Shown here: positions 56,430 through 64,000 of the stretch, piece by piece
Layout: each line of letters starts with the position of its first letter
How positions within the stretch are numbered: position 1 is the stretch's first letter
From: Micromonospora humi
GTDB taxonomy: Bacteria > Actinomycetota > Actinomycetes > Mycobacteriales > Micromonosporaceae
Direction of reading: 5' to 3'
Assembly: GCF_900090105.1 (NCBI RefSeq)
Contig: NZ_FMDM01000011.1
Span: forward strand, 124,001-188,000
DNA length: 64,000 nucleotides
The notes under the pieces: model-generated
The model's input: only the letters and a program-made list of their open reading frames with translations
The model's database searches: none
Told to the model about the DNA's origin: nothing
Made by a program: the position numbers and the translations under genes

Positions 56430-57938
56430 TCAGCGGGCGCCGGCCAGCAGCTCGGCGGCGGCGCGGGCCGCCGCGGCGGTGGCGCCGTGGGTGGCCAGGT
56501 GCACCCGGCCGGCGGCCAGCTCGGGCACACCCAGCTCGACCACGACCGCGTCCGGGCGGGCGGCCAGGGCTCGGGTGACCGCGTCCCGCATCCACCCGTG
56601 CCGGTGCAGGTCGCGCACGACCAGCACCAACGGTCGGTCGGCGGAGCCGGTCGCCGGGTCCGCCGGGACGGCGTCGGCGGCGTACCGGGCGGTGGTGGTG
56701 CCGGGCGCCAGGTGGGTCAGGGGCGCGGCGATCCCCCAGGGCGTCTCCTCGCCGATGGCGATGTTGCGGGGCGGCGCGAACTCCACCACGTGCGCCGGCC
56801 CGGCGAGCGGCAGCAGCGTGGCGTCGCCGGTGATCCGCAGCGCCCGGCGGGCGGCGGTCAGGCCGATGGGTGACCCGTCCGGCGCGGCCGGGGCGGCGCG
56901 GCGGTGGGCCCGGGCGGCCACGCTCCACGCGGCGAGCTGACCGACCCGCTTGGCCGCCTCGGCCAGCCGCTCCTCGGGCAGTTCCCCGCTCACCACGGCG
57001 GCGACGATCGCGTCGCGCAGCTCGCGGGCGTCGGCCTCGGCGGCCCGTTCCCCGCCCACGCAGATGGCGTCGGCGCCGGCGGCGAGCGCGCGGACCGCCG
57101 CGCCGGCGAAGCCGTACCGGTCGGAGACCGCCCGCATCTCCACCGCGTCGGTCACCACCACGCCGTTGAAGCCCAACTCCTCGCGGAGCAGTCCGCCCAG
57201 GATGCGCGCGCTGAGCGTGGCCGGCAGCTCCGGGTCGAGCGCCGGTACGAGCAGGTGACCGGTCATCACCGCCTGGGTGCCGGCCGCCACCGCGGCCCGG
57301 AACGGGGCCAGCTCGATGGTGTCGAGGCGGGCCCGGTCGGCGCCGATGCGGGGCAGGTCGTGGTGGGAGTCGACGTGGGTGTCGCCGTGCCCGGGGAAGT
57401 GCTTGGCGCAGGCGGCGACCCCGCCGGCCTGCAGGCCGCGTACCCAGGCGGCGGTGTGGCGGGCGACCAGGTCGGGGTCGGCGCCGAACGAGCGCACCCC
57501 GATCACCGGGTTGGCCGGGTTGGAGTTGACGTCGGCGTCCGGCGCGTAGTCGAGGGTGACACCGACCGCGGCCAGCTCGGCGCCCAGGTCGCGGGCGACC
57601 TCCTCGGTCAGCGCCGGGTCGTCGACCGCGCCGAGGGCGAAGTTTCCGGGGCGGGAGCTGCCCCGGGCGGACTCGATCCGGGTGACGTCGCCGGCTTCCT
57701 CGTCGATCGCCACGATCACGTCCGGCCGCTCCGCCCGCAGGGTGGCGGTCAGGTTCGCGACCTGCTCGTGGTCGACGACGTTGCGGGCGAAGAGGACGAC
57801 CGACCCGAGCCCTTCGCCGAGCCAGCGGCAGACCCACTGCGGCGGCGTGGTGCCGACGAACCCGGGTTGCAGGACGGCGGCGGCGAGGGCCGCCAGGTCT
57901 CCGGTAGCTCCGACGATCCGCTCGCTCCTCGCGCTCAC
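56430..57938 (-). CDS. Glycoside hydrolase family 3 (beta-N-acetylhexosaminidase, NagZ-like)
   Basis: 502 aa from GTG 57938. The GH3 barrel shows AIDEEAGDVTRI, the NagZ His loop KHFPGHGDTHVDSHHDLP (catalytic His-Asp pair) and the nucleophile region VVTDAVEM. A C-terminal Rossmann-like domain (about 150 residues) follows. NagZ removes GlcNAc from peptidoglycan fragments; no signal peptide is visible. The start is uncertain: 57974 (GTG) is in frame, and neither has a strong ribosome site. Confidence 0.85.
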   Translation of the reverse strand: MSARSERIVGATGDLAALAAAVLQPGFVGTTPPQWVCRWLGEGLGSVVLFARNVVDHEQVANLTATLRAERPDVIVAIDEEAGDVTRIESARGSSRPGNFALGAVDDPALTEEVARDLGAELAAVGVTLDYAPDADVNSNPANPVIGVRSFGADPDLVARHTAAWVRGLQAGGVAACAKHFPGHGDTHVDSHHDLPRIGADRARLDTIELAPFRAAVAAGTQAVMTGHLLVPALDPELPATLSARILGGLLREELGFNGVVVTDAVEMRAVSDRYGFAGAAVRALAAGADAICVGGERAAEADARELRDAIVAAVVSGELPEERLAEAAKRVGQLAAWSVAARAHRRAAPAAPDGSPIGLTAARRALRITGDATLLPLAGPAHVVEFAPPRNIAIGEETPWGIAAPLTHLAPGTTTARYAADAVPADPATGSADRPLVLVVRDLHRHGWMRDAVTRALAARPDAVVVELGVPELAAGRVHLATHGATAAAARAAAELLAGAR

Positions 57939-58075
57939 CCTGTCGTACCCCCGTCTCCCCCACGGACCCGCCACGACCGGCGGGTGCTGACATGGTCACA
58001 CCGCGCAGCTAAATAGTCAACAATCCTTACTGTTAGGCGCTGGCCCTCGGCCATCCACCGTGGGAGAGTTCAGAC

Positions 58076-58198
58076 ATGCCCGTCCTGCCGCTCGCCGACG
58101 CCACCGGCGCCGCCGACATCCCCGGCGTACGCCTGCTCGGCCTGGTGGTCGGCGCCCTGTTCCTGCTGATCGCGATCCGAGCGATGTTCCGCCGCTGA
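58076..58198 (+). CDS. Very small membrane protein (40 aa)
   Basis: Forty residues: a short polar start (MPVLPLADATGAADIPG), then one hydrophobic helix (LLGLVVGALFLLIAIRAMF) ending RR. GGGAGAG lies about 9 nt before the ATG. The frame is complete and fits between the GH3 and F420 genes, 48 nt before the latter. Function unknown. Confidence 0.6.
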   Translation: MPVLPLADATGAADIPGVRLLGLVVGALFLLIAIRAMFRR

Positions 58199-58245
58199 CC
58201 CTCGGGGTAGGGAGGCCGGTGTCCGGACACGGCGGAGGGGAAACA

Positions 58246-59196
58246 ATGAGGATCGGCTACTTCCTGTCCAGCGAGGAGTACACCCCGGCCGAACTGCTGG
58301 CCCAGGCGCGCGGCGCCGAGCAGGCCGGCTTCGAGGCACTGTGGATCTCCGACCACTACCACCCGTGGGTCGACGCGCAGGGCCAGAGCCCGTTCGTGTG
58401 GTCCACCATCGGCGCGCTCAGCCAGGTCTGCCGGCTGCCGGTGACCACGGCGGTCACCTGCCCGACCGTGCGCCTCCACCCGGCGGTCGTCGCCCAGGCG
58501 GCGGCCACCAGCGCGGTGCTGCACGAGGGACGCTTCGTGCTCGGCGTGGGCAGCGGCGAGGCGCTGAACGAGCACATCTTCGGCGACGCCTGGCCGCAGG
58601 CCGACGTCCGGCTGGAGATGCTCGAGGAGGCGGTCGAGGTGATCCGCGAGCTGTGGCGCGGCGACTTCGTCAACCACCACGGCACGCACTACACGGTGGA
58701 GCACGCCCGCGTCTACACCCGACCCGAGACGCCCCCGTCGATCTACGTCTCCGGCTTCGGCCCGAAGGCGATCGAGCTGGCCGCGCGCATCGGCGACGGG
58801 TACGTCAGCATGATGCCCGACGCCGACATGGTGCGCCGGTTCCGCGACGCCGGCGGCGGCGACAAGCCGTGCCAGGGCGGCTTCAAGGCCGCGTACGCCG
58901 ACACCGCCGACGAGGGCGCGCGGATCGCGTACGAGCGCTGGCCCAACGCGGGCGTGCCGGGCGAGCTGTCCCAGGTGCTTCCCTCGCCACGCCACTTCGA
59001 GCAGGCCGCGCAGCTGGTCCGCCCGGAGCAGGTGCGGGAGGCGTTCGTCTGCGGTCCGGACGCCGACGGCCACCTGGAGATGATCGACAAGTACGCCAAG
59101 GCCGGCTTCGACGAGGTCTACGTCGCCAACACCGGCCCGCACTGGCAGGGCCTGTTCGACCTCTACCAGCGGGAGGTGCTGCCCCGGCTGCGGTGA
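58246..59196 (+). CDS. F420-dependent LLM-class oxidoreductase (G6PD-like, TIGR03557)
   Basis: 316 aa, TIM-barrel. The N-terminus RIGYFLSSEEY and WISDHYHPWVD, plus FVLGVGSGEALNEHIFG, are typical of the coenzyme F420-dependent glucose-6-phosphate dehydrogenase-like family. Hydride moves between F420 and an unknown substrate. GGAGGGG precedes the ATG. It converges on a TetR gene with a 9-nt gap. Confidence 0.9.
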   Translation: MRIGYFLSSEEYTPAELLAQARGAEQAGFEALWISDHYHPWVDAQGQSPFVWSTIGALSQVCRLPVTTAVTCPTVRLHPAVVAQAAATSAVLHEGRFVLGVGSGEALNEHIFGDAWPQADVRLEMLEEAVEVIRELWRGDFVNHHGTHYTVEHARVYTRPETPPSIYVSGFGPKAIELAARIGDGYVSMMPDADMVRRFRDAGGGDKPCQGGFKAAYADTADEGARIAYERWPNAGVPGELSQVLPSPRHFEQAAQLVRPEQVREAFVCGPDADGHLEMIDKYAKAGFDEVYVANTGPHWQGLFDLYQREVLPRLR

Positions 59197-59205
59197 GCGC
59201 CCGCC

Positions 59206-59844
59206 TCAGCCGGGCCCGGCCGGCGCCACCCCGCGCAGCAGCGTGTCGACCAGGGCGGCCACCAGCTCCGGGTCGGGCTGCGGCGGCCCCCCGGCCGGGT
59301 CGAGCAGCCGGCTCAGCACCAGGTCGTGGCAGACGCCGACGAGCAGGGTCGCCGCCGCCCGCGGGTCGGCGGTCGGCGCGACCCGGCCCAGGCGTTGCTC
59401 GGCCCGCAGATAGTCGGCGAACTCCGCCCGTACGCCGGGGTCGCCGCCGGGCAGGGCGGGCAGCTCGGCGAGCCGGGCGAGCAGTTTCGGCTGGGTGGTC
59501 AGGCCGGCGAGCGCGGGCAGGATCGCCGCGTGCAGCGCCAGCGACCGGTCCAGCCAGACCCGGAGGTTGCCGGCCAGGCTGCCCTCGCCGGGTTGCGGGA
59601 CGGCACCCGCCAGCGCCGCCTCGACCGCCCGGATGTGCGCGTGCAGCGCGTGGGCGAGCAGCTCCTCCTTGTCGGCGAAGTGGTTGTAGAGCACCCCGTC
59701 GGCGACGCCGGCCTCGCGGGCCACGTCGCGTACGGTCAGCCCGGCCGCCCCGCGCCGGTCCAGCAGGCGCGCGGCGGCCGCGATCAGGTGCTCGCGCAGG
59801 CTCTGCCCACCGTCGCGCAGCACGGCCGCTCTCCTGGGTGCCAT
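59206..59844 (-). CDS. TetR family transcriptional regulator
   Basis: 212 aa. The helix-turn-helix is LTVRDVAREAGVADGVLYNHF (about residues 37-57). The rest is a helical ligand domain with Leu/Ala-rich helices. ATG 59844 and GTG 59847 are adjacent; ATG was chosen. A palindromic site that could be its operator lies before the methyltransferase gene (60795-60823). Confidence 0.88.
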   Translation of the reverse strand: MAPRRAAVLRDGGQSLREHLIAAAARLLDRRGAAGLTVRDVAREAGVADGVLYNHFADKEELLAHALHAHIRAVEAALAGAVPQPGEGSLAGNLRVWLDRSLALHAAILPALAGLTTQPKLLARLAELPALPGGDPGVRAEFADYLRAEQRLGRVAPTADPRAAATLLVGVCHDLVLSRLLDPAGGPPQPDPELVAALVDTLLRGVAPAGPG

Positions 59845-59870
59845 CACCGCAGATCCTAGGGGGTGGGGGT

Positions 59871-59906
59871 GCCGGGGCCGGCTCCCCCGTGCGAGCCGGC
59901 CCCGGC
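59871..59906 (-). terminator. Hairpin terminator after the methyltransferase
   Basis: Perfect 14-bp arms GCCGGGGCCGGCTC (59871-59884) and GAGCCGGCCCCGGC (59893-59906) with an 8-nt loop, 18 nt past the methyltransferase stop. Confidence 0.75.
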
Positions 59907-59923
59907 GGCAGCGGGGCCCGGGA

Positions 59924-60778
59924 TCAGCCGGGCCGTCGGGCGGTCACCAGCCAGGCGGCGGTGCGCAGCCGGACGCCGTCCGGGCCGGCGTACGGGCGCA
60001 TGGCCGCCACCAACGCGCCCCGGACCCGCTCACCGACCGCCGGTCCGAGCGGCGCGAGCCGGTGCCGGACCGGCCCCCACCCGGCCAGGAACGCGCCGGC
60101 GTCGGCCGCGTCGCGTCCCCAGGTCCCGGCCACCTCGTGGCGCGCGCAGTCGACGTCGACCAGACCGGCGTCGGTGAGCACCTCGCGGGTCACCGCCGGG
60201 TCGGCGAGCGAGAGCGGCCCGCCGGCCGGGGCGTCGTCGGCCGTCGGGGTGGCGTCGTCGGGCGGTTCCGGGAGCGTGGCCAGCGGCGCGAGCGCGGCGC
60301 CCAGGTCGCCGCGTCGCCAGTCGTCGAGGCAGACGAAGGCCAGCCGCCCGCCGGGGCGCAGTGCCCGGGTCAGGTTGCCGAAGGCGGCGACCGGCTCGGC
60401 GAAGAACATCACGCCGAACCGGCTCAGCACCACGTCGTACGCCCCGGGGGCGAACGGGTGCACCTGGGCGTCGGCCCGCAGGAAGTCGACGTTGGACACC
60501 GCCTCGGCGGCGGTGGCGGCGCGGGCGGTGGCCAGCATGGGCGCGGAGAGGTCGACGCCGAGCGCCGACCCGGTGCCGCTCCGACCGGCGGCGAGGCGGG
60601 TCAGCTGGCCGGTGCCGCAGCCGACGTCGAGCACCCGGTCGCCCGGCCGGACGGCGGCGAGCAGCAGGTCGTTGAAGCCGGCGTTGACCGCGTCGTAGCG
60701 GTGCCGGTGTGCCGCCCAGTGCCGGCCCTCGTACCCGTTCCAGGCGCGTTCCTGCTGGTCGTTGCGGATATCGGGCAT
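59924..60778 (-). CDS. SAM-dependent methyltransferase
   Basis: 284 aa. SAM motif I is VLDVGCGTGQLTRL (near residue 52), followed by ALGVDLSAPML and the motif LSRFGVMFFAEP, typical of UbiE-like class I enzymes. ATG 60778 has AGGTG 5 nt upstream; ATG 60790 is an alternative. The promoter carries nested palindromes at 60795-60823, suggesting tight repression. Substrate unknown. Confidence 0.85.
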   Translation of the reverse strand: MPDIRNDQQERAWNGYEGRHWAAHRHRYDAVNAGFNDLLLAAVRPGDRVLDVGCGTGQLTRLAAGRSGTGSALGVDLSAPMLATARAATAAEAVSNVDFLRADAQVHPFAPGAYDVVLSRFGVMFFAEPVAAFGNLTRALRPGGRLAFVCLDDWRRGDLGAALAPLATLPEPPDDATPTADDAPAGGPLSLADPAVTREVLTDAGLVDVDCARHEVAGTWGRDAADAGAFLAGWGPVRHRLAPLGPAVGERVRGALVAAMRPYAGPDGVRLRTAAWLVTARRPG

Positions 60779-60794
60779 CCCGCACCTCATTCCG

Positions 60795-60823
60795 TGAACA
60801 ATTGTTCATGAACGTGCATTCAT
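60795..60823. promoter_or_regulatory. Nested palindromic operator before the methyltransferase
   Basis: TGAACAATTGTTCA (60795-60808) is a perfect 14-bp palindrome. GTTCATGAAC (60804-60813) is another. ATGAA and TTCAT (60808-60812, 60819-60823) form a third. It looks like one or two TetR-type sites. The start codon lies 17 nt away. Confidence 0.65.
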
Positions 60824-60900
60824 AATGCCGCCGGTCGTTACCGTACGTCAACCTCCGCCCCGGTTTCGGCCTCGGAGACCGGGGGTAGCTGTGGCCGTTG

Positions 60901-62532
60901 ATGAAACTGACGACGCACGCCACCAACCTGCGCCACGCGGCGAAGAACCTGTTCGGCTGGACCGCGCTGCGGCCCAACCAGCTGGCCGCCATGCGCGCCG
61001 TCATGAAGCGCCACGACGCCCTGGTGGTGCTGCCCACCGGCGCCGGCAAGTCGGCGATCTACCAGATCCCGGCCAGCCTCATCCCCGGCCCGACCGTGGT
61101 GATCTCACCGCTGCTCGCGCTCCAGCAGGACCAGATCGCCGCGCTCAACGAGCGCCAGCGGCCGGAGCTGCGCGCGGTGCGGATCAGCTCGGACGAGAGC
61201 GCCACGCAGCAGGCCGAGGCGATCGAGGAGATCCGGGCCGGTCGGGCCGAGTTCCTCTTCATCACGCCGGAGGCGCTGAGCAACCCGGACCGGCTCGCCG
61301 AGGTCCGCTCGCTCGCCCCGGCGCTGGTCGCGATCGACGAGGCGCACTGCATCTCGTCCTGGGGACACGACTTCCGGCCGGACTATCTCGCGCTCGGCCA
61401 CCTCATCGACGGCCTCGGCCGCCCCCCGGTGGTGGCGCTGACGGCCACCGCCTCCCCGCCGGTCCGCGACGACATCATCGCCCGGCTGCGGCTGCGCGAG
61501 CCCGAGGTGGTGGTCTCCGGGCTGGACCGGCCCAACCTCTTCCTCGAGGTGGCCTACTGCCCGACCGACGACTACCGCTGGCGGCGGCTGATCGCGCTGC
61601 TGCGCGACGACGAGCGCCCCGGCATCATCTACGTGCCGACCCGACGCGCGGCCGAGGAACTGGCCGAGCGGCTGACCACCGCGGGCTTCCCCGCCGAGTT
61701 CTACCACGGCGGCATGCCCACCGGGGCGCGGCACCAGCTGCACGAGGCTTTCCTCGCCGATCAGGTGCCGATCATGGTGGCCACCTCGGCGTTCGGGATG
61801 GGCATCGACAAGCCGAACATCGCCTGGGTGGTGCACATGGCGCTGCCCGACTCGCCGGACAGCTACTTCCAGGAGATCGGCCGGGCCGGCCGGGACGGCT
61901 CGCCGTCGCGGGTGCTGCTGCTCTGGCGGTCCGAGGACGTCGGCCTCCAGCGCTACTTCAGCGGCGGCCTGCCGAACGAGAAGGAGCTGTGTGACCTCGC
62001 CGCGGTGCTGCGGAGCAAGGCCCGCACCCGCAAGGAGCTGCGCGAACTGACCGGCCTGGGCCCGCGCAAGCTCGGCCAGTACCTGTCCCTGCTGGAACAG
62101 ATCGGCGCCGCCGAGCCCCGCGCCCGGCAGCGCGTCGGCGCGCCCCGCTACGCCCCGGACGCGGTCGAGGCCGGGCAGGCGGCGCGCACCGAGGCCGAGC
62201 GGCAGCAGACCGTGACCCGCTCGCGCACCGACATGATGCGCGCGTTCGCCGAGACCACCGGCTGCCGGGGGCAGGTCCTGCTGGCCTACTTCGGCGAGCA
62301 GATGAACGAGGTCTGCGGCCACTGCGACAACTGCCACGCCGGCACCAGCGTGGCGAACGACGGCGCGGTGGGGCCGTTCCCGGTGCACAGCCAGGTCCGC
62401 CACGGCGAGTGGGGGTCCGGCCTGGTGCTCAACTACGAGGACGACCGGATGACGGTGCTCTTCGACGAGGTGGGCTACAAGACGCTGTCCGTGCGCGTGG
62501 TGTCCGAACAGGGCCTGCTGGAGCTGGACTAG
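60901..62532 (+). CDS. recQ: RecQ-like ATP-dependent DNA helicase with Tudor-like C-terminus
   Basis: 543 aa. Walker A VLPTGAGKSA, DEAH-type box AIDEAHCISSWGHDFRP, and motif VI QEIGRAGRDG are complete. The zinc site has GCRGQ, then CGHCDNC. No HRDC domain is present. The last ~45 residues (VRHGEWGSGLVLNYEDDRM, then VLFDEVGYKTL) resemble the Tudor-like tail of PcrA/UvrD helicases. It unwinds DNA 3'-5' in repair. ATG 60901 was chosen over TTG 60898. Confidence 0.93.
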   Translation: MKLTTHATNLRHAAKNLFGWTALRPNQLAAMRAVMKRHDALVVLPTGAGKSAIYQIPASLIPGPTVVISPLLALQQDQIAALNERQRPELRAVRISSDESATQQAEAIEEIRAGRAEFLFITPEALSNPDRLAEVRSLAPALVAIDEAHCISSWGHDFRPDYLALGHLIDGLGRPPVVALTATASPPVRDDIIARLRLREPEVVVSGLDRPNLFLEVAYCPTDDYRWRRLIALLRDDERPGIIYVPTRRAAEELAERLTTAGFPAEFYHGGMPTGARHQLHEAFLADQVPIMVATSAFGMGIDKPNIAWVVHMALPDSPDSYFQEIGRAGRDGSPSRVLLLWRSEDVGLQRYFSGGLPNEKELCDLAAVLRSKARTRKELRELTGLGPRKLGQYLSLLEQIGAAEPRARQRVGAPRYAPDAVEAGQAARTEAERQQTVTRSRTDMMRAFAETTGCRGQVLLAYFGEQMNEVCGHCDNCHAGTSVANDGAVGPFPVHSQVRHGEWGSGLVLNYEDDRMTVLFDEVGYKTLSVRVVSEQGLLELD

Positions 62533-62539
62533 CCTGACC

Positions 62540-62560
62540 CGGGCACCGTCACGGTGCCCG
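62540..62560 (+). terminator. Hairpin terminator after recQ
   Basis: CGGGCACCGT (62540-62549), one C, then ACGGTGCCCG (62551-62560), 7 nt past the recQ stop. It separates recQ from the next same-strand gene. Confidence 0.65.
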
Positions 62561-62596
62561 TCGACAAAACGACGAACACGGCGAAAGGACCTGATC

Positions 62597-63100
62597 GTGA
62601 TCGAGCAGCCGGCGTACACCCGGTTCGGCGTCTCCGACGAGGAGTGGGGGCTGCTGGCGGGTCTGCCGCAGGCGGTGCTCACCGCGGCGGCCGCGGCCGA
62701 GTCCGACGGCACCCGACGGACCATGGCCGAGAACGCCGCCGGGTTGGAGACCATCGCCGCCGGCCGCGAGTCGGCCAGCCCGCTGGTGGCGGCCGTGGCC
62801 GGCGAGATCATCGCCCGGGTCGGCGACCCGGAGACCGGCGCCGAGCTGCCGGTGATCACGCCGGACGACCCGACGGCGATGATCGAGGACGTGCTCGCCC
62901 GCGCCGGCCAGGCCTCCGCCCTGCTCACCGGCAAGGTGGACGAGGGGCAGGCCGGGGCATACCGGCACTGGCTGGTGGAGATCGCCGAGCAGGTGGTGGG
63001 CGCCGCCTCCACCGGCGGCATCCTGGGCATCGGCGGCGACGTGGTGAGCGACTCGGAGCGCCGGTTCCGGGACCGGCTGTCCCAGGTGCTCAACGACTGA
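62597..63100 (+). CDS. Conserved-looking hypothetical protein, soluble helical
   Basis: 167 aa, no signal or membrane segment. It is acidic and Ala-rich. Features are FGVSDEEWGLLAGLPQAVLTAA near the start and a Gly-rich AASTGGILGIGGDVVSDSE near residue 140. AAAGGA precedes the GTG. Terminators lie on both sides (62540-62560, 63147-63183), so it is a single-gene unit. I recognise no family. Confidence 0.7.
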   Translation: MIEQPAYTRFGVSDEEWGLLAGLPQAVLTAAAAAESDGTRRTMAENAAGLETIAAGRESASPLVAAVAGEIIARVGDPETGAELPVITPDDPTAMIEDVLARAGQASALLTGKVDEGQAGAYRHWLVEIAEQVVGAASTGGILGIGGDVVSDSERRFRDRLSQVLND

Positions 63101-63146
63101 GCGGACCCGTAACAGAAGGTTTCACGTCCGTCAATGACGGAGGTCA

Positions 63147-63183
63147 CGCCCCACGGGCTGCCGCTTTTCGGCCCCGTGGGGCG
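63147..63183 (+). terminator. Hairpin terminator after the hypothetical gene
   Basis: CGCCCCACGGG (63147-63157) and CCCGTGGGGCG (63173-63183) pair perfectly around a 15-nt loop with a short T run. A separate palindrome, CCGTCA-A-TGACGG (63128-63140), lies just before it and could belong to the next promoter. Confidence 0.75.
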
Positions 63184-63220
63184 TCGTGTTCATAGGGATG
63201 ACGAACCACGGGGGTCGTTC

Positions 63221-64000
63221 ATGGACACAGTGTTGCAACCGCGGATCTTCGACACCGCGGAGGCGCCCGCCGCCGACCGGTTGGCGCTCTGGCTGGAGGT
63301 GATCGCCGAGACGCCGGCGCTCATGCGGGTCCGCACCGAGCACGCCGACAACTTCCTGGCCCGGGCGGAGTTCCTCGACCTGGGGCCGATGCAGCTCATC
63401 CGGCACCGCTACCCCTCACTGGACGGGATCCGGACCCGCAAGCTGATCAAACGCTCCGACGCCGACTACTACGTGCTCGCGCTGACGCTCAACGGCACCG
63501 GCATCACCGACCAGGACGGGCAACGCGGAGTCTGCCCGCCCGGCGACTTCACCTTCTTCGACTGCGCCCGACCGCAGGAGATCAGCCACCACGCGGACGA
63601 CGGGCGGGCCGCCGCGTCGGTGGTGGCCCTCATCCCGTACGACGCGCTGCCGTTGCCGCACCGCCGGCTCACTCCGCTGTTCGCCGGCCGGATGTCCGGC
63701 AGCCAGGGCGTGGGCGCGCTGCTGGCCGACTACCTCATCCGGATCACCGGCCATCCGGAGCAGTACCACGCGGTCGACGCCGAGCGGCTGGGCACCGTCG
63801 GCCTGGATCTGGTCACCACGCTGCTCGGGCGCCACCTGGTCTCCGAGGAGGCGGTCCCGACCGAGGTCCGGCGCCGCGCCCTGCTGGCCCAGGTGCAGGC
63901 GCACGTCCGGCAGCATCTCGGCGACTCCACGCTGGACCCGCACACGATCGCCGACGCCCACCACATCTCGGTGCGCTCCCTGCACCGGCTCTTCGAGTCC
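63221..64000 (+). CDS. AraC family transcriptional regulator, C-terminus cut by window end
   Basis: 260 codons are visible. The N-terminal part (about residues 15-190) fits the AraC-binding-like domain seen in FeaR/OruR-type proteins (YYVLALTLNGTGITDQDG, GDFTFFDCARPQEI). The first DNA-binding helix-turn-helix begins at LDPHTIADAHHISVRSLHRLF, where the window stops. The second helix-turn-helix lies outside. ATG 63221 is used. Confidence 0.85.
   Translation, partial: MDTVLQPRIFDTAEAPAADRLALWLEVIAETPALMRVRTEHADNFLARAEFLDLGPMQLIRHRYPSLDGIRTRKLIKRSDADYYVLALTLNGTGITDQDGQRGVCPPGDFTFFDCARPQEISHHADDGRAAASVVALIPYDALPLPHRRLTPLFAGRMSGSQGVGALLADYLIRITGHPEQYHAVDAERLGTVGLDLVTTLLGRHLVSEEAVPTEVRRRALLAQVQAHVRQHLGDSTLDPHTIADAHHISVRSLHRLFES

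Noticed and set aside
1..64000. tRNA, rRNA or known riboswitch
   Set aside because: No T-loop plus acceptor pattern, rRNA segment or recognised riboswitch core was found by eye; short or divergent RNAs could be missed without a covariance search.

Overview
The window is high-GC actinobacterial chromosome and most resembles Micromonospora or a close relative in the Micromonosporaceae. The reasons are the GC-rich codon use, frequent GTG starts, mycothiol/F420-type protein families, phosphatidylinositol-mannoside genes, and two families of GC-rich intergenic repeats that, from memory, look typical of that group. There is no rRNA, tRNA, prophage, insertion sequence or CRISPR array. It is ordinary chromosome with regulatory cassettes and several unusual intergenic elements.

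Layout. 1-13.9 kb is a catabolic and regulatory region. It holds two FAD monooxygenases, each divergent from its own regulator (a TetR and a GntR-TetR chimera), an orphan B12-binding protein, a complete branched-chain-type ABC transporter (livGF, binding protein, livHM), and an alcohol dehydrogenase/aldehyde dehydrogenase pair. That pair sits beside a TetR gene and an acyl-CoA dehydrogenase, and the same 19-bp operator lies on both sides of the TetR gene. 13.9-19 kb has a class V aminotransferase, a repeat-rich gap (REP-like hairpin, AT-rich perfect palindrome, 19-bp tandem array), and a dicarboxylate transporter divergent from its CitA/DcuS-type two-component system. 19-28.7 kb has a DUF2268-like metalloprotease, dnaE, a PadR-HAAS pair, a three-gene set of WxL-like secreted proteins with a DUF916-like partner, a GNAT and a DinB protein.

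28.8-42.4 kb is a conserved actinobacterial block (yebC, pdxT, pdxS, a small membrane protein, pimA, an acyltransferase, pgsA, a HIT protein, thrS). Its order matches the Mycobacterium thrS-Rv2603c region. Here it is split between pgsA and the HIT gene by an EF-G-like GTPase, an aldo/keto reductase, a lone Mak_N_cap protein and a membrane protein. pgsA, the acyltransferase and pimA form one tightly overlapping operon for the first steps of phosphatidylinositol mannoside synthesis. pdxS and pdxT together make the PLP synthase.

42.5-64 kb is mixed housekeeping: a YcnI-like protein, an ADP-ribosylglycohydrolase, an OmpR-type two-component system, an adenosine-deaminase-family enzyme with a tam-like methyltransferase, a cold-shock protein, a stress-type membrane operon (holin-like/DUF3618/DUF4235), an MscS channel, a DUF1206 protein, a desulfurase-like PLP enzyme with a small GNAT, a GH3 enzyme, an F420-type oxidoreductase, TetR and methyltransferase genes, a short RecQ with a Tudor-like tail, and an AraC regulator cut by the window end.

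Many convergent gene pairs are separated by GC-rich perfect hairpins. In two cases the hairpin is built from the two stop codons themselves. Several divergent pairs carry clear palindromic operators.
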